In this document: positions 27,231 through 35,389 of the stretch, in pieces
Position numbering within the stretch: position 1 is the first letter of the stretch
Layout of the letters: the number at the start of each line of letters is the position of its first letter
NCBI RefSeq assembly: GCF_000153025.1
Contig: NZ_CH672429.1
Coordinates: 437,822-501,821, forward strand
Length of the DNA: 64,000 nt
Reading direction: 5' to 3'
Origin: Marinomonas sp. MED121
Lineage (GTDB): Bacteria; Pseudomonadota; Gammaproteobacteria; Pseudomonadales; Marinomonadaceae
Made by a program: the position numbers and the translations under genes
The notes under the pieces: generated by a model
Databases searched by the model: none
Seen by the model: only the letters and a program-made list of their open reading frames with translations
What the model was told of the DNA's origin: nothing

Positions 27231-28637
27231 ATGAACCTGCTTTCAACCTTAAAACTCAAATATAAACTCTTCATTATCTTTGCTGTGTCCAATATTCTCA
27301 TTATTGGTAGTATGTGGCAGATTTATCAGTGGAGTTTTGACCAGGGATTTTTTAATTATGTCATCCAACAGGACAAGTCTTACTTAGGTCAAATGGCTAA
27401 CCGCTCTGCTAATTTGTACATCTATTATGAAGATTGGGACTTTTTAGTATCAGAAAGTCAGTTGGAAGAAGACTGGAAGAAAGCAAAACTTGCCAGCACG
27501 GCTGATATGGTGCCCTCTCCTTTAACTCCAAACCTTGATCTGATTTACCCTTCTCAGCAATATCGTAAACGCTTCTTGCTCTACAACGCTGACAAAGAGG
27601 CCTTAATTGGGCAAATCCCCTTTAAGTTTGCCTTAACTCAGAAAGTAAAGGTCGCCGGAGAAGTGGTTGGTTATGTTGGTCTTCGCTCCCTAAAAGAAGT
27701 GGTACAGCATCACACCATGGAGTTTGTGAAGAAGCAGGCAGAATCCTTCTTACTGATTTCAGCCTTTATGATAGCTGTGGTTGCACTCTTTACTTGGAGT
27801 CTAGCTAAAGCCATGAGCCGACCTATTTGTCAGATGAGCCAAGCCACAAGACAACTCGCTTCTGGGAGTTATGGCACCAGGTTACCAACAAATAGTCGAG
27901 ATGAACTTGGCATGTTAGCGTTTGACCTTAATCACTTGGCAAGCACATTACAAAACACCACGGAAGCCAGAAAACGTTGGGTGGCGGATACCGCCCATGA
28001 ACTACGCACACCCCTTGCAATCTTAAGGGGCGAAATTGAAGCGATGCAGGACGGGATTATTAAGGTAAGCCCTGATAGCTTAGGCTCATTACTGAATGAA
28101 ACGGTACATCTTGGTCGTCTGATTGAAGACCTTAACCAATTATCCATGCATGATACAGGTAACATGGATTATAAAATGGATGAGCATGACTTGGTGGACA
28201 TTATTGAACAAACCGTTACCAGCATGCAAAGACCCTTTGAAGAAGCGAACCTTAACCTGTCTTTGACCTTTGAAAAGAAAAAGGCCATCCCTATTACGGC
28301 AGATGCAAACAGGTTAAATCAATTGTTTACCAATCTAATGAGTAACACGCTAAAATATACCTCTGCACCGGGTGAATTAAATATTCATGTGCAAAAACAA
28401 AAGCATTGCGTCGTTATTCGCTTTGAAGATTCCGCACCTGGGATCTGCTCAGAGGATATTGAAAAGATCTTTGAACGCTTTTATCGTACTGAATGCTCGC
28501 GTAACCGAAAAACAGGTGGTCGTGGTTTGGGATTAGCAATTTGTCGTAGCATAGTGACAGGTCATAGGGGTACGATAAGTTCTTATTCTTCAAACAAACA
28601 GGGTCTTGGTATTCGTATCGAGTTACCACTCACATAA
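27231..28637 (+). CDS. baeS: Sensor histidine kinase BaeS-like
   Basis: 468 residues. Helix at about 13-32, periplasmic sensor domain to about 170, second helix about 171-190, HAMP, then the HisKA box 'ADTAHELRTPLAILRGEIEAMQDG' and the ATPase domain. 'NRLNQLFTNLMSNTLKYTS', 'FEDSAPGICSEDIEKIFERFYRTE' and 'GLGLAICRSIV' match E. coli BaeS, including its S-A-P form of the G1 box. It senses envelope stress and phosphorylates BaeR. The kinase gene comes before the regulator gene, as in E. coli. Confidence 0.9.
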   Translation: MNLLSTLKLKYKLFIIFAVSNILIIGSMWQIYQWSFDQGFFNYVIQQDKSYLGQMANRSANLYIYYEDWDFLVSESQLEEDWKKAKLASTADMVPSPLTPNLDLIYPSQQYRKRFLLYNADKEALIGQIPFKFALTQKVKVAGEVVGYVGLRSLKEVVQHHTMEFVKKQAESFLLISAFMIAVVALFTWSLAKAMSRPICQMSQATRQLASGSYGTRLPTNSRDELGMLAFDLNHLASTLQNTTEARKRWVADTAHELRTPLAILRGEIEAMQDGIIKVSPDSLGSLLNETVHLGRLIEDLNQLSMHDTGNMDYKMDEHDLVDIIEQTVTSMQRPFEEANLNLSLTFEKKKAIPITADANRLNQLFTNLMSNTLKYTSAPGELNIHVQKQKHCVVIRFEDSAPGICSEDIEKIFERFYRTECSRNRKTGGRGLGLAICRSIVTGHRGTISSYSSNKQGLGIRIELPLT

Positions 28638-28657
28638 TTGGAAAAAGATAACTGGCC

Positions 28658-29335
28658 ATGAGTAAAATTTTAATTGTTGAAGACGAACCAAAATTAGCTG
28701 AATTACTAACCGCTTACTTGGCTCAATCTGGCTATGAGAGCCATCACCTTGACCGTGGTGATATTGTTATTGATTACCTAAAGCAAAATCAGGTTGATTT
28801 GATTCTGTTAGATTTGATGCTTCCAGGCCTTGATGGCATGGAGATTTGTAAGCAAGTTAGACTTTTTAGCAATATTCCTATCATAATGCTAACGGCAAAA
28901 GCGGAAGAAATTGATCGTCTATTAGGGCTTGAAATGGGCGCTGATGATTATGTTTGTAAGCCTTATAGCCCTCGTGAAGTGGTTGCTCGTGTTAAAGCAA
29001 ACCTACGTCGTGTTAGCTTTGACCAAGTTGAAGAACCTAAAACCGAAGGCTTTGAATTGGACGTGGACAGATTGCGTGTTACCTATAAAGGTGAACTGAT
29101 TGATCTCACCACAGTTGAATTCCAACTACTGCAATTGCTTATCAGTGAACCGGGCCGAGTATTTGGCCGTGAGATCATAATGAAGCGCATCTATACCGAT
29201 AGTCGAGTGGTGAGTGACAGAACCATAGACAGCCACATTAAAAAATTACGTAAACGTATTTCTATGGTGGCTCCAGAGTTAAACGTCATTCATTCTGTAT
29301 ACGGCGCGGGTTATCGTTTCGAAAATAATGACTAA
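28658..29335 (+). CDS. baeR: OmpR-family response regulator BaeR-like
   Basis: 225 residues. Receiver with acidic pair 'EDE' near residue 7, phospho-acceptor D in 'LILLDLMLPGLDG' and K of 'CKPYSPREV', then the winged helix ('LTTVEFQLLQLLISEPGRVFGREIIM', 'RTIDSHIKKLRKRI', 'IHSVYGAGYRFE'). 20 nt downstream of baeS, so one operon. The usual partners of Bae systems (an RND efflux pump, spy) are not in this window. The operon is followed by the truncated dispersed repeat and then a terminator. Confidence 0.92.
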   Translation: MSKILIVEDEPKLAELLTAYLAQSGYESHHLDRGDIVIDYLKQNQVDLILLDLMLPGLDGMEICKQVRLFSNIPIIMLTAKAEEIDRLLGLEMGADDYVCKPYSPREVVARVKANLRRVSFDQVEEPKTEGFELDVDRLRVTYKGELIDLTTVEFQLLQLLISEPGRVFGREIIMKRIYTDSRVVSDRTIDSHIKKLRKRISMVAPELNVIHSVYGAGYRFENND

Positions 29336-29340
29336 CTAGC

Positions 29341-29456
29341 GGCCCCTTCTTGAAAGGAGACTAGATTAGGTCAAAGTAATGCCCTGTTTGACACTTTTTC
29401 CCATAATGCTAAAAAAAGTAGACTGAGAAAAGGCCACTGAATTACAGGCTTACTAA
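29341..29456 (-). repeat. Dispersed intergenic repeat, copy C (truncated, inverted)
   Basis: Read on the minus strand, this 116-bp segment aligns almost without gaps to the 5' part of the complete copies at 30475 and 55496. Shared words are TTTTCTCAGTCT, GTCAAACAGGGCATTACTTTG and CCTTTCAAGAAGGG (all with small changes). The 3' two thirds are missing. The cut end abuts the baeR stop by 5 nt. Confidence 0.82.
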
Positions 29457-29463
29457 CAATTCA

Positions 29464-29511
29464 AAATCTGATAAGCCACCAAGCCAAGGCTTATCAGATT
29501 TTTATTCTTTT
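29464..29511 (+). terminator. Rho-independent terminator after baeR
   Basis: Perfect 14-bp stem AAATCTGATAAGCC (29464-29477) / GGCTTATCAGATTT (29488-29501), followed by TTATTCTTTT. It separates baeSR from the AEC gene. Confidence 0.88.
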
Positions 29512-29527
29512 ACCTTAGAGACTCCCC

Positions 29528-30478
29528 ATGGAAAGCTTTCTCTCTGTCTTAAATTTTTCAATTTCCATCACACTCCCCATATTTTTTATTCTTGCGCTTG
29601 GTGTACTGCTAAATAACCAGAAGATGATTAACGACAACTTTATTGAGGTCGCCTCTAAGCTGGTTTTTAACATTACCCTTCCCGCCTTACTATTTATCAG
29701 CATAGTTAAAACCGACTTAACTCAATCAACGGATTTTAGCTTGCCATTATTTGCCTTGAGCTGTGTCTTCATACTTTTTTTAGTATTTGAGTTTTGCAGT
29801 TCAAAAATGGTTAAAAACAAAGCGGATAGAGGCATCATAGTACAAGGGGCATTTCGTTCTAACATGGGCATTATTGGCCTAGCTTATTGTGTTAACGCCT
29901 ATGGTGAAAGTGTCTTTTCGGTTGCTTCCATTTATCTTGGCAGCGTCACAGTGTTGTTTAATATCTTGTCTGTGATCACGTTAAACCGATCGCTCAATAA
30001 ACAAGCAAACATAGCTAATACAATAAAAGGCATCGTTAAAAACCCCCTTATTATCAGCATTGTTTCTGCCATCATCATCTCCAGTTTAGGTATTAGCTTA
30101 CCTGAAAGCCTGTTAAAAACAGGCGGCTATTTTGCCCAAATGACTTTACCCTTAGCCCTTTTATGCGCCGGTGCGACCTTAAGTTTTAGCGCTTTAAAAA
30201 ACGACTTACCCCTTTCTTCTTTTGCCAGTTTAGGCAAACTCTTCATCAAACCAGCAGTGATGACAGTGGCAGGCATATTATGGGGATTTAGGGGCATGGA
30301 GCTAGGTGTCATCTTCTTAATGTCTTCAGCTCCCTCAGCCTCAGCAGGCTACATTATGGTGAGAGCGATGGGAGGCAATGCCAAACTTGCGGCAAATATT
30401 GTTGTGCTAACCACCATAGTATCCTTGTTGACTACCAGCATTGGCATCACAGTGCTGAAGTCTTATGGATTAATCTAA
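29528..30478 (+). CDS. AEC-family transporter (auxin efflux carrier-like permease)
   Basis: 316 residues, about ten hydrophobic helices. The start 'MESFLSVLNFSISITLPIFFILALGVLL', the 'KLVFNITLPALLFISIVKTDL' segment and the late 'IFLMSSAPSASAGYIMVRAMGGN' segment are typical of the AEC/MdcF family, which exports or imports small organic acids. Substrate unknown. The stop codon lies inside the first bases of the repeat copy at 30475, and the inverted partial copy C lies upstream, so the gene is bracketed by two inverted repeat copies. Confidence 0.87.
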   Translation: MESFLSVLNFSISITLPIFFILALGVLLNNQKMINDNFIEVASKLVFNITLPALLFISIVKTDLTQSTDFSLPLFALSCVFILFLVFEFCSSKMVKNKADRGIIVQGAFRSNMGIIGLAYCVNAYGESVFSVASIYLGSVTVLFNILSVITLNRSLNKQANIANTIKGIVKNPLIISIVSAIIISSLGISLPESLLKTGGYFAQMTLPLALLCAGATLSFSALKNDLPLSSFASLGKLFIKPAVMTVAGILWGFRGMELGVIFLMSSAPSASAGYIMVRAMGGNAKLAANIVVLTTIVSLLTTSIGITVLKSYGLI

Positions 30479-30793
30479 GGAGCCTAAGATTAGATCACCT
30501 CGTCTCAATCTGCTCTTTTTAAAATGATGGGAAAAGTATTAAACAAGGCGTCACTTTAGGCTGGAAATAGAAAATCAGTGAAGGCACCTTTTGAGAGGGG
30601 ACAACCCAAGGTATTACTTTTTCTAACGTGTCGAATAGCGATTATTTAAAGACCCGAAGGACGTGGCCTAAAGGCCTATCTTTAGGTTGTGGGTCTTATC
30701 AATAGCATCACAATTAAGTTGCACCCCTCGCCATAAATCTTAATACTTTTATCCACACGCTGAGACAGAAACGCTTATTCGCAGCGTCCCTAA
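30475..30793 (+). repeat. Dispersed intergenic repeat, copy A (complete, about 319 bp)
   Basis: Homologous to the copy at 55496-55766. Conserved words include AAACAAGGCGTCACTTT, AAAGACCCGAAGG, ATCTTTAGGTTG, ATTAAGTTGC, CCCCTCGCCATAAATCT and TTTTATCCACACGCTGAG. TTATCCACA at 30749-30757 is a perfect DnaA box. The outer 22 bp of the two ends are weak inverted repeats (about half the positions match). AAGACCC (30649-30655) pairs with GGGTCTT (30691-30697). No open reading frame. The left end includes the AEC stop codon. Confidence 0.85.
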
Positions 30794-30873
30794 CTAAATA
30801 CTTACCTAGAGAGACGGGAAACAGCTTAGAATAGGGCTTCATCTGTTTTATTCATTTAACAAGGATAAACACC

Positions 30874-32940
30874 TTGAGTTTTAGTTATAAAAAGCACAAA
30901 TTATTTTTTATCAGCAGCAGCCTGCTAGCAGCGAGCTTTTTCTTTGCGGTGGCCCATTTTTTTGCCAGTCAAATTTTAATGCTAAAACTTCATCAGCAAG
31001 GGCAAAACCAACTTCTCACTTATGTTGCTGATTTACGTCGAGAGTTAAATGAATACCGTCACATGCCCTACTCAGTTACAGATAATCCTGCCATTAGAGC
31101 ATTTATTTCTGACCCACAACCCACTCCCTATCTACAGGGTTACTTAAAAGATATAGCCAAAGTATCAGGGACAAACGATTGGTTTATTCTCAACCAAAAT
31201 GGTGAAGTGTTAACCTCTACAAATAAAAGAGGACAAGCAGTACTCACCCCTTTCTTTAGCCAAGAATATTTAGCCGAGCAACTGATTCAGCAACAGGGAG
31301 AAGCAAGTTTATTAACTGGCTATAACAAAGAACATACCCAATCCACCCAACTATTAACCGCTCCCATTTATGATTCAGGAGAGCTTTTTGGGGCTGTTGC
31401 TATCCAGATACAGTTATCTCAACTCATTGAAAGTTGGACCGTTTCGGGAGAAATTATTGCTATTACCGATAAAAAGAAAAACCTATTCTTAGCGAATGAC
31501 GACTTAAATTGGTCAAGGGACAAAAAGAGTCTTCAATCAGCACTTAGATACCCCTTAATTGAAGGGACAAACACCTACCAACTCACCATTGAAAACAAAG
31601 ACTACATGCTTCACAGCGTTATTTTGGATGATTTAGAGTGGCAGCTTATCTACTTATCGCCCATGGAAGGCAGCAAGCAAACCTCCAATTATATCGCCTT
31701 TGTAAGCCTTATGATTGGCTCATTATTGATAGTATTTGCCCTCTATCGTAATGAGAGAGCACTCAAAATCGCCTCCAAAATAGAGAACGAACAATTATTA
31801 GAACAAAATGAACAAAGACAAAAAGCCTTGATTGAAAAAACCCATGTGGGGTTAATTCAATTAGATAAGCTTGGCAGAATTCTCTTTATCAACCCAACAG
31901 GTCAAGCTTACTTTAGACACCAACCCGAATTGATTGGCCAGCATGTTAGCCAATTACTAGCAGCAGATGAAAAAATACCAAATGGCTATCAACAACCAAG
32001 CTTAACAGCAGAAGATTTTAATCATCCTCTTAAATTCAAAGAGCAAGAGGCTTGGCTCAAGCGAGAGAGCCAAGCGATATTCCCCGCTCTCATTTCAATT
32101 TCCCCCATCAACTGGGGGCACTCAAGCGGCTCACTCGTCACCTTAATAGATATTTCAAAACGAAAAAAAGCTGAACAAGATTTAATATTGGTTAACAATA
32201 ACCTTGAAAGCCGTGTTGAGGCCCGCAGTAATGAGCTAAAAGCCGCACAAAAAGAGCTATTAAGAGCAGAGAAACTTGCCACCATAGGTCAAATGTCGAC
32301 TGCGGTAGCCCATGAGCTTAATCAACCGTTAACCGGCCTTAGAACCTTGGTTTACACTGCGGAGCTTTTGCTAAATCGCAATCAAATAAAAGAGACAAAA
32401 TCGACCCTAAATCAAGTAGAAAGCATGATAGGTCGTATGCATAAACTCACCAGCGAACTCAAGGTCATTGCTTACCAAAGGCCGGAGCAATTGACTCAAA
32501 CAAAATTGGATGACTGTATTGATAAAGCCCTAGTCAGCTTAGGGACTAAGGCAAGTGGTTTATCGCTTAATATTGAATTGGCAGAAAACAATGTCCTGGC
32601 AGAAGCAACGCGACTAGAACGGATTTTTGCTAATTTAATCAGCAATTCATTAGATGCATGTGATGAGCACAAAATCGCGCCCGAAATACGGTTTACCAGT
32701 GAACGTATAAATAATAACGTTCAGATCCGTATACATGATAATGGCCCTGGCGTAGAGCCAGAAGCCATTGCTCACTTATTTGAGCCTTTTTATACCAGTA
32801 AAAGTATTGGTAAAGGTTTAGGCCTGGGTTTAGCGATCAGCGCAAACCTAGCAAAAGACATGCAAGGCATATTAACTGTCGAGCAAGGGATACCATCAGG
32901 CCTGATTTTCACTTTAACCTTGGAGCACAGTTCACTTTGA
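30874..32940 (+). CDS. DctB-like sensor histidine kinase
   Basis: 688 residues. Helix about 13-33, a periplasmic double-Cache-like sensor domain (to about 265), second helix about 272-292, a PAS domain ('LIQLDKLGRILFINPTGQAYF'), coiled coil, HisKA box 'STAVAHELNQPLTGLRTLVYTAELLLN' and ATPase boxes 'LISNSLDA', 'DNGPGVEPEAIAHLFEPFYTSK' and 'GLGLGLAIS'. The box around the histidine is that of the DctB group, which senses C4-dicarboxylates. Starts at TTG with AAGGAT upstream. The stop overlaps the start of the regulator gene (TTGA). Confidence 0.9.
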   Translation: MSFSYKKHKLFFISSSLLAASFFFAVAHFFASQILMLKLHQQGQNQLLTYVADLRRELNEYRHMPYSVTDNPAIRAFISDPQPTPYLQGYLKDIAKVSGTNDWFILNQNGEVLTSTNKRGQAVLTPFFSQEYLAEQLIQQQGEASLLTGYNKEHTQSTQLLTAPIYDSGELFGAVAIQIQLSQLIESWTVSGEIIAITDKKKNLFLANDDLNWSRDKKSLQSALRYPLIEGTNTYQLTIENKDYMLHSVILDDLEWQLIYLSPMEGSKQTSNYIAFVSLMIGSLLIVFALYRNERALKIASKIENEQLLEQNEQRQKALIEKTHVGLIQLDKLGRILFINPTGQAYFRHQPELIGQHVSQLLAADEKIPNGYQQPSLTAEDFNHPLKFKEQEAWLKRESQAIFPALISISPINWGHSSGSLVTLIDISKRKKAEQDLILVNNNLESRVEARSNELKAAQKELLRAEKLATIGQMSTAVAHELNQPLTGLRTLVYTAELLLNRNQIKETKSTLNQVESMIGRMHKLTSELKVIAYQRPEQLTQTKLDDCIDKALVSLGTKASGLSLNIELAENNVLAEATRLERIFANLISNSLDACDEHKIAPEIRFTSERINNNVQIRIHDNGPGVEPEAIAHLFEPFYTSKSIGKGLGLGLAISANLAKDMQGILTVEQGIPSGLIFTLTLEHSSL

Positions 32941-34310
32941 ATTCGATAACCCAAAAAGCCACCCTATTATTGGTCGATGATGAGCCCCTCGTAAGGGAAA
33001 CAACGGCTCAATGGTTACGTTTATCTGATTATGAAGTAGAAGAGTTTGATAATGCTCAAACCTTACTCAATCGTTTTGAAGCTAACGATAATGTGATTGT
33101 CATCAGTGATATTCGAATGCAACCACTGGATGGCTTAGGTTTGATGTCTCAACTGCTGCAGCTTGCCCCAAAGCTTCCTGTCATCTTAATTACCGGACAC
33201 GGGGATATTGATATGGCAGTAAAAGCCTTACGAGATGGGGCTTTCGACTTTCTAGAAAAACCTTTTGACCCCAATCGATTACTTGAAACAGTCAATAAAG
33301 CATCCGCTCAACGCCAATTAGACGAACAACATAAACAGCAACAAGATTATCTGGCTAATGTAAAAGGTATTGAAGAATTAATACTGGGTAAAAGCGTTGA
33401 AATTCAAGCCATTAGAGAGCAAATCAAAACCTTTGCCCAAATTGATACGAACGTCATCATTTATGGGGATACGGGTTGTGGTAAAGAACTCGTCGCCCAA
33501 GCATTACACGAACATAGCCATAGACAAAGCGAACCCTTTATTGCAATTAACTGCGCCGCCATTCCAGCTGACTTATTTGAAAGTGAGCTCTTTGGCCATG
33601 AAGCCGGTGCCTTTACTAGCGCGCAAAAACAACGCATAGGTAAATTAGAACTCGCCAGTGGTGGCAGTTTATTTCTTGATGAAATCGAAAGCATGCCTTT
33701 AGCCATGCAAATCAAGCTATTAAGAGTGCTACAAGAAAATACCTTAGAGCGGGTTGGTGGGAATAAATCGATTAAAGTTGACCTAAGAGTACTCGCGGCG
33801 GCTAAAGGCAATTTACAAACCCAGGAAGCCTTTCGTCAAGATCTATTTTTTAGGCTCAATGTTTCCCAAGTACATTTGCCGCCACTCTGTGAACGAGGGG
33901 ATGATATCCCGTTATTGTTCGAACATTTTTGCCAACAAGCCTGTCATGAAAAAGGCGTTACCTTTCGCCAATTAAGCCCAATGGACCATGAAACCCTCAT
34001 GTTATATGGCTGGCCTGGAAATGTGCGTGAGCTTCGTAATGTGGCACTACGCTATGCCCTAGAAGCCAACAGTACAGTAGCCAAAATTTTAAGTGGTTAT
34101 CAAGCCCAGAGCTCTCACGTTAACCTTTCACCTCTTCCATTAAGTGTCAAAGTTCAAGAGTATGAAAGAAGCCTAATTGATCAAACCCTAAAAGATTGTA
34201 AAGGCAATATTCAGCAGGCGTTAGACTCACTCCAGTTACCTAGGCGAACTTTAAATCAGAAGATGCAGCGCTATGGTTTAAACCGAAGTGACTACCTAGA
34301 TGAAGGCTAA
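32937..34310 (+). CDS. DctD-like sigma-54 activator (NtrC family)
   Basis: 457 residues. Receiver (1-120, D in 'VVISDIRMQPLDG'), AAA+ domain with Walker A 'GDTGCGKELVAQALH' and Walker B 'GGSLFLDEIESMPLAMQIKLL', and a C-terminal Fis-like HTH ('GNIQQALDSLQLPRRTLNQKMQRYGL'). The sigma-54 contact loop reads GAFTSA (residues 224-229) instead of GAFTGA. Starts at TTG inside the stop of the DctB-like gene, so the two are translationally coupled. No dicarboxylate TRAP genes follow, so its targets lie elsewhere. Confidence 0.92.
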   Translation: MNSITQKATLLLVDDEPLVRETTAQWLRLSDYEVEEFDNAQTLLNRFEANDNVIVISDIRMQPLDGLGLMSQLLQLAPKLPVILITGHGDIDMAVKALRDGAFDFLEKPFDPNRLLETVNKASAQRQLDEQHKQQQDYLANVKGIEELILGKSVEIQAIREQIKTFAQIDTNVIIYGDTGCGKELVAQALHEHSHRQSEPFIAINCAAIPADLFESELFGHEAGAFTSAQKQRIGKLELASGGSLFLDEIESMPLAMQIKLLRVLQENTLERVGGNKSIKVDLRVLAAAKGNLQTQEAFRQDLFFRLNVSQVHLPPLCERGDDIPLLFEHFCQQACHEKGVTFRQLSPMDHETLMLYGWPGNVRELRNVALRYALEANSTVAKILSGYQAQSSHVNLSPLPLSVKVQEYERSLIDQTLKDCKGNIQQALDSLQLPRRTLNQKMQRYGLNRSDYLDEG

Positions 34311-34319
34311 TTTAACTTA

Positions 34320-34342
34320 AATCAAAGTATTTGATTATTTTT
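34320..34342 (+). terminator. Weak terminator after the DctD-like gene
   Basis: AATCAAA / TTTGATT with a 3-nt loop, followed by ATTTTT. AT-only stem, 9 nt past the stop; low strength. Confidence 0.5.
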
Positions 34343-34354
34343 AATGAGAATGAC

Positions 34355-34383
34355 TTGCATTTGCATTTATTTGATATTATAAA
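34355..34383 (+). promoter_or_regulatory. Predicted promoter of the AraC-flavodoxin unit
   Basis: TTGCAT (34355-34360), a 17-nt spacer and TATAAA (34378-34383). A Fur box overlaps the predicted start point just downstream and a weaker Fur-like site (34345-34359, TGAGAATG..) overlaps the -35. Confidence 0.6.
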
Positions 34384-34398
34384 TAGTAATCATTATCA
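34384..34398. promoter_or_regulatory. Fur box
   Basis: TAGTAATcATTATCA matches the 7-1-7 Fur consensus TGATAATnATTATCA at 12 of 14 positions. It lies directly after the -10, 20 bp before the ATG of the AraC-family gene, so iron-loaded Fur would block transcription. Confidence 0.75.
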
Positions 34399-34418
34399 AA
34401 TACAAAAGGTTTAGGGCA

Positions 34419-35309
34419 ATGCGAATCGGCATTAATGATTTATATAACCAAGAAGGACAAGTGAGTAGCCACTTGTCTCATGCTTTTTCAGGTTATAAAC
34501 AAACACATCAACTAATGTCAGGTTTAAGCATCACTCAACAAGAAATAGGGTGTTCAGAAGACACCTTATTTTTTGAAGAAGCCAAGGCGGGAGTGTACTT
34601 CTCCCTGTTGGGTAATAAATCGGTATTCTCTCCTACCGATTTTGACTCTCTACAAGTCTCATGTTTTGATAATGACGTCGCCGGTGAATTCGAAGTAAAA
34701 GCAGGTGAATTACGTAGTTTAATTCAAATTCATTTTGAACCTGAACTTCTGGCAAATGCATTAAACGAAGTGCCAGAGACTTTAATGGTCTTTTTTAAAA
34801 CCTTAATCCATAAGATTGCCCCTACAAAAAATGTGGTTTGTTTGCCAATTACAGAAAGAAATCTGACAAATGTTGGTTTATTAATGGCAGCAAATGAACA
34901 AAGACAGCTCAGTTTAGTGGGTCAGGTCTATGCTTTTGCATTTTTAGCCCTAGAACAGATGCAAACCTTGTCTCACATGTTGTCCTGCAATGATTGCCAA
35001 AGTAAACTATTCAATGTGCAAAATCTGCTTGAAGCAGATATTGGCATTACGAAAGAACTTACTGAGTTTGCAAACCAAGCAGGTTTAAATGCAGATGCGT
35101 TAGAATTGGGCTTTTATCATCTTGTTGGTCAAACGGTTTCACAATATCAAGACCAATTTAGATTGAAACGTGCCGCGGCTATGTTACGTACAGACCACTA
35201 TTCACGTTCTGAAATTGTCGCTAAAACCGGTTTTTCTGAAGACCAGTTTGAAGCTATGTTTATTAGACAATTTGGCGTACCTACAAATCAGTATGGTCAA
35301 GTACATTAA
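34419..35309 (+). CDS. AraC-family regulator, iron-controlled
   Basis: 296 residues. N-terminal ligand-type domain, then an AraC-like double HTH at about residues 200-293 ('SQYQDQFRLKRAAAMLRTDHYSRSEIVAKTGFSEDQFEAMFIRQFGVPTNQYG'). The HTH is rather divergent. A C190-N-D-C193 pair sits just before the DNA-binding part; a metal or redox role is possible but unproven. The Fur-box promoter upstream and the flavodoxin gene 80 nt downstream indicate a role under iron limitation, like siderophore regulators of the PchR type. No siderophore genes are nearby. Confidence 0.82.
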   Translation: MRIGINDLYNQEGQVSSHLSHAFSGYKQTHQLMSGLSITQQEIGCSEDTLFFEEAKAGVYFSLLGNKSVFSPTDFDSLQVSCFDNDVAGEFEVKAGELRSLIQIHFEPELLANALNEVPETLMVFFKTLIHKIAPTKNVVCLPITERNLTNVGLLMAANEQRQLSLVGQVYAFAFLALEQMQTLSHMLSCNDCQSKLFNVQNLLEADIGITKELTEFANQAGLNADALELGFYHLVGQTVSQYQDQFRLKRAAAMLRTDHYSRSEIVAKTGFSEDQFEAMFIRQFGVPTNQYGQVH

Positions 35310-35389
35310 GTTCTTTGGATCATTTCTAGAACGCGTTTTTAGAACCCTTTTATGGCCCACGATTTGGCCGAATAGTTAGGAGAGTTAAA

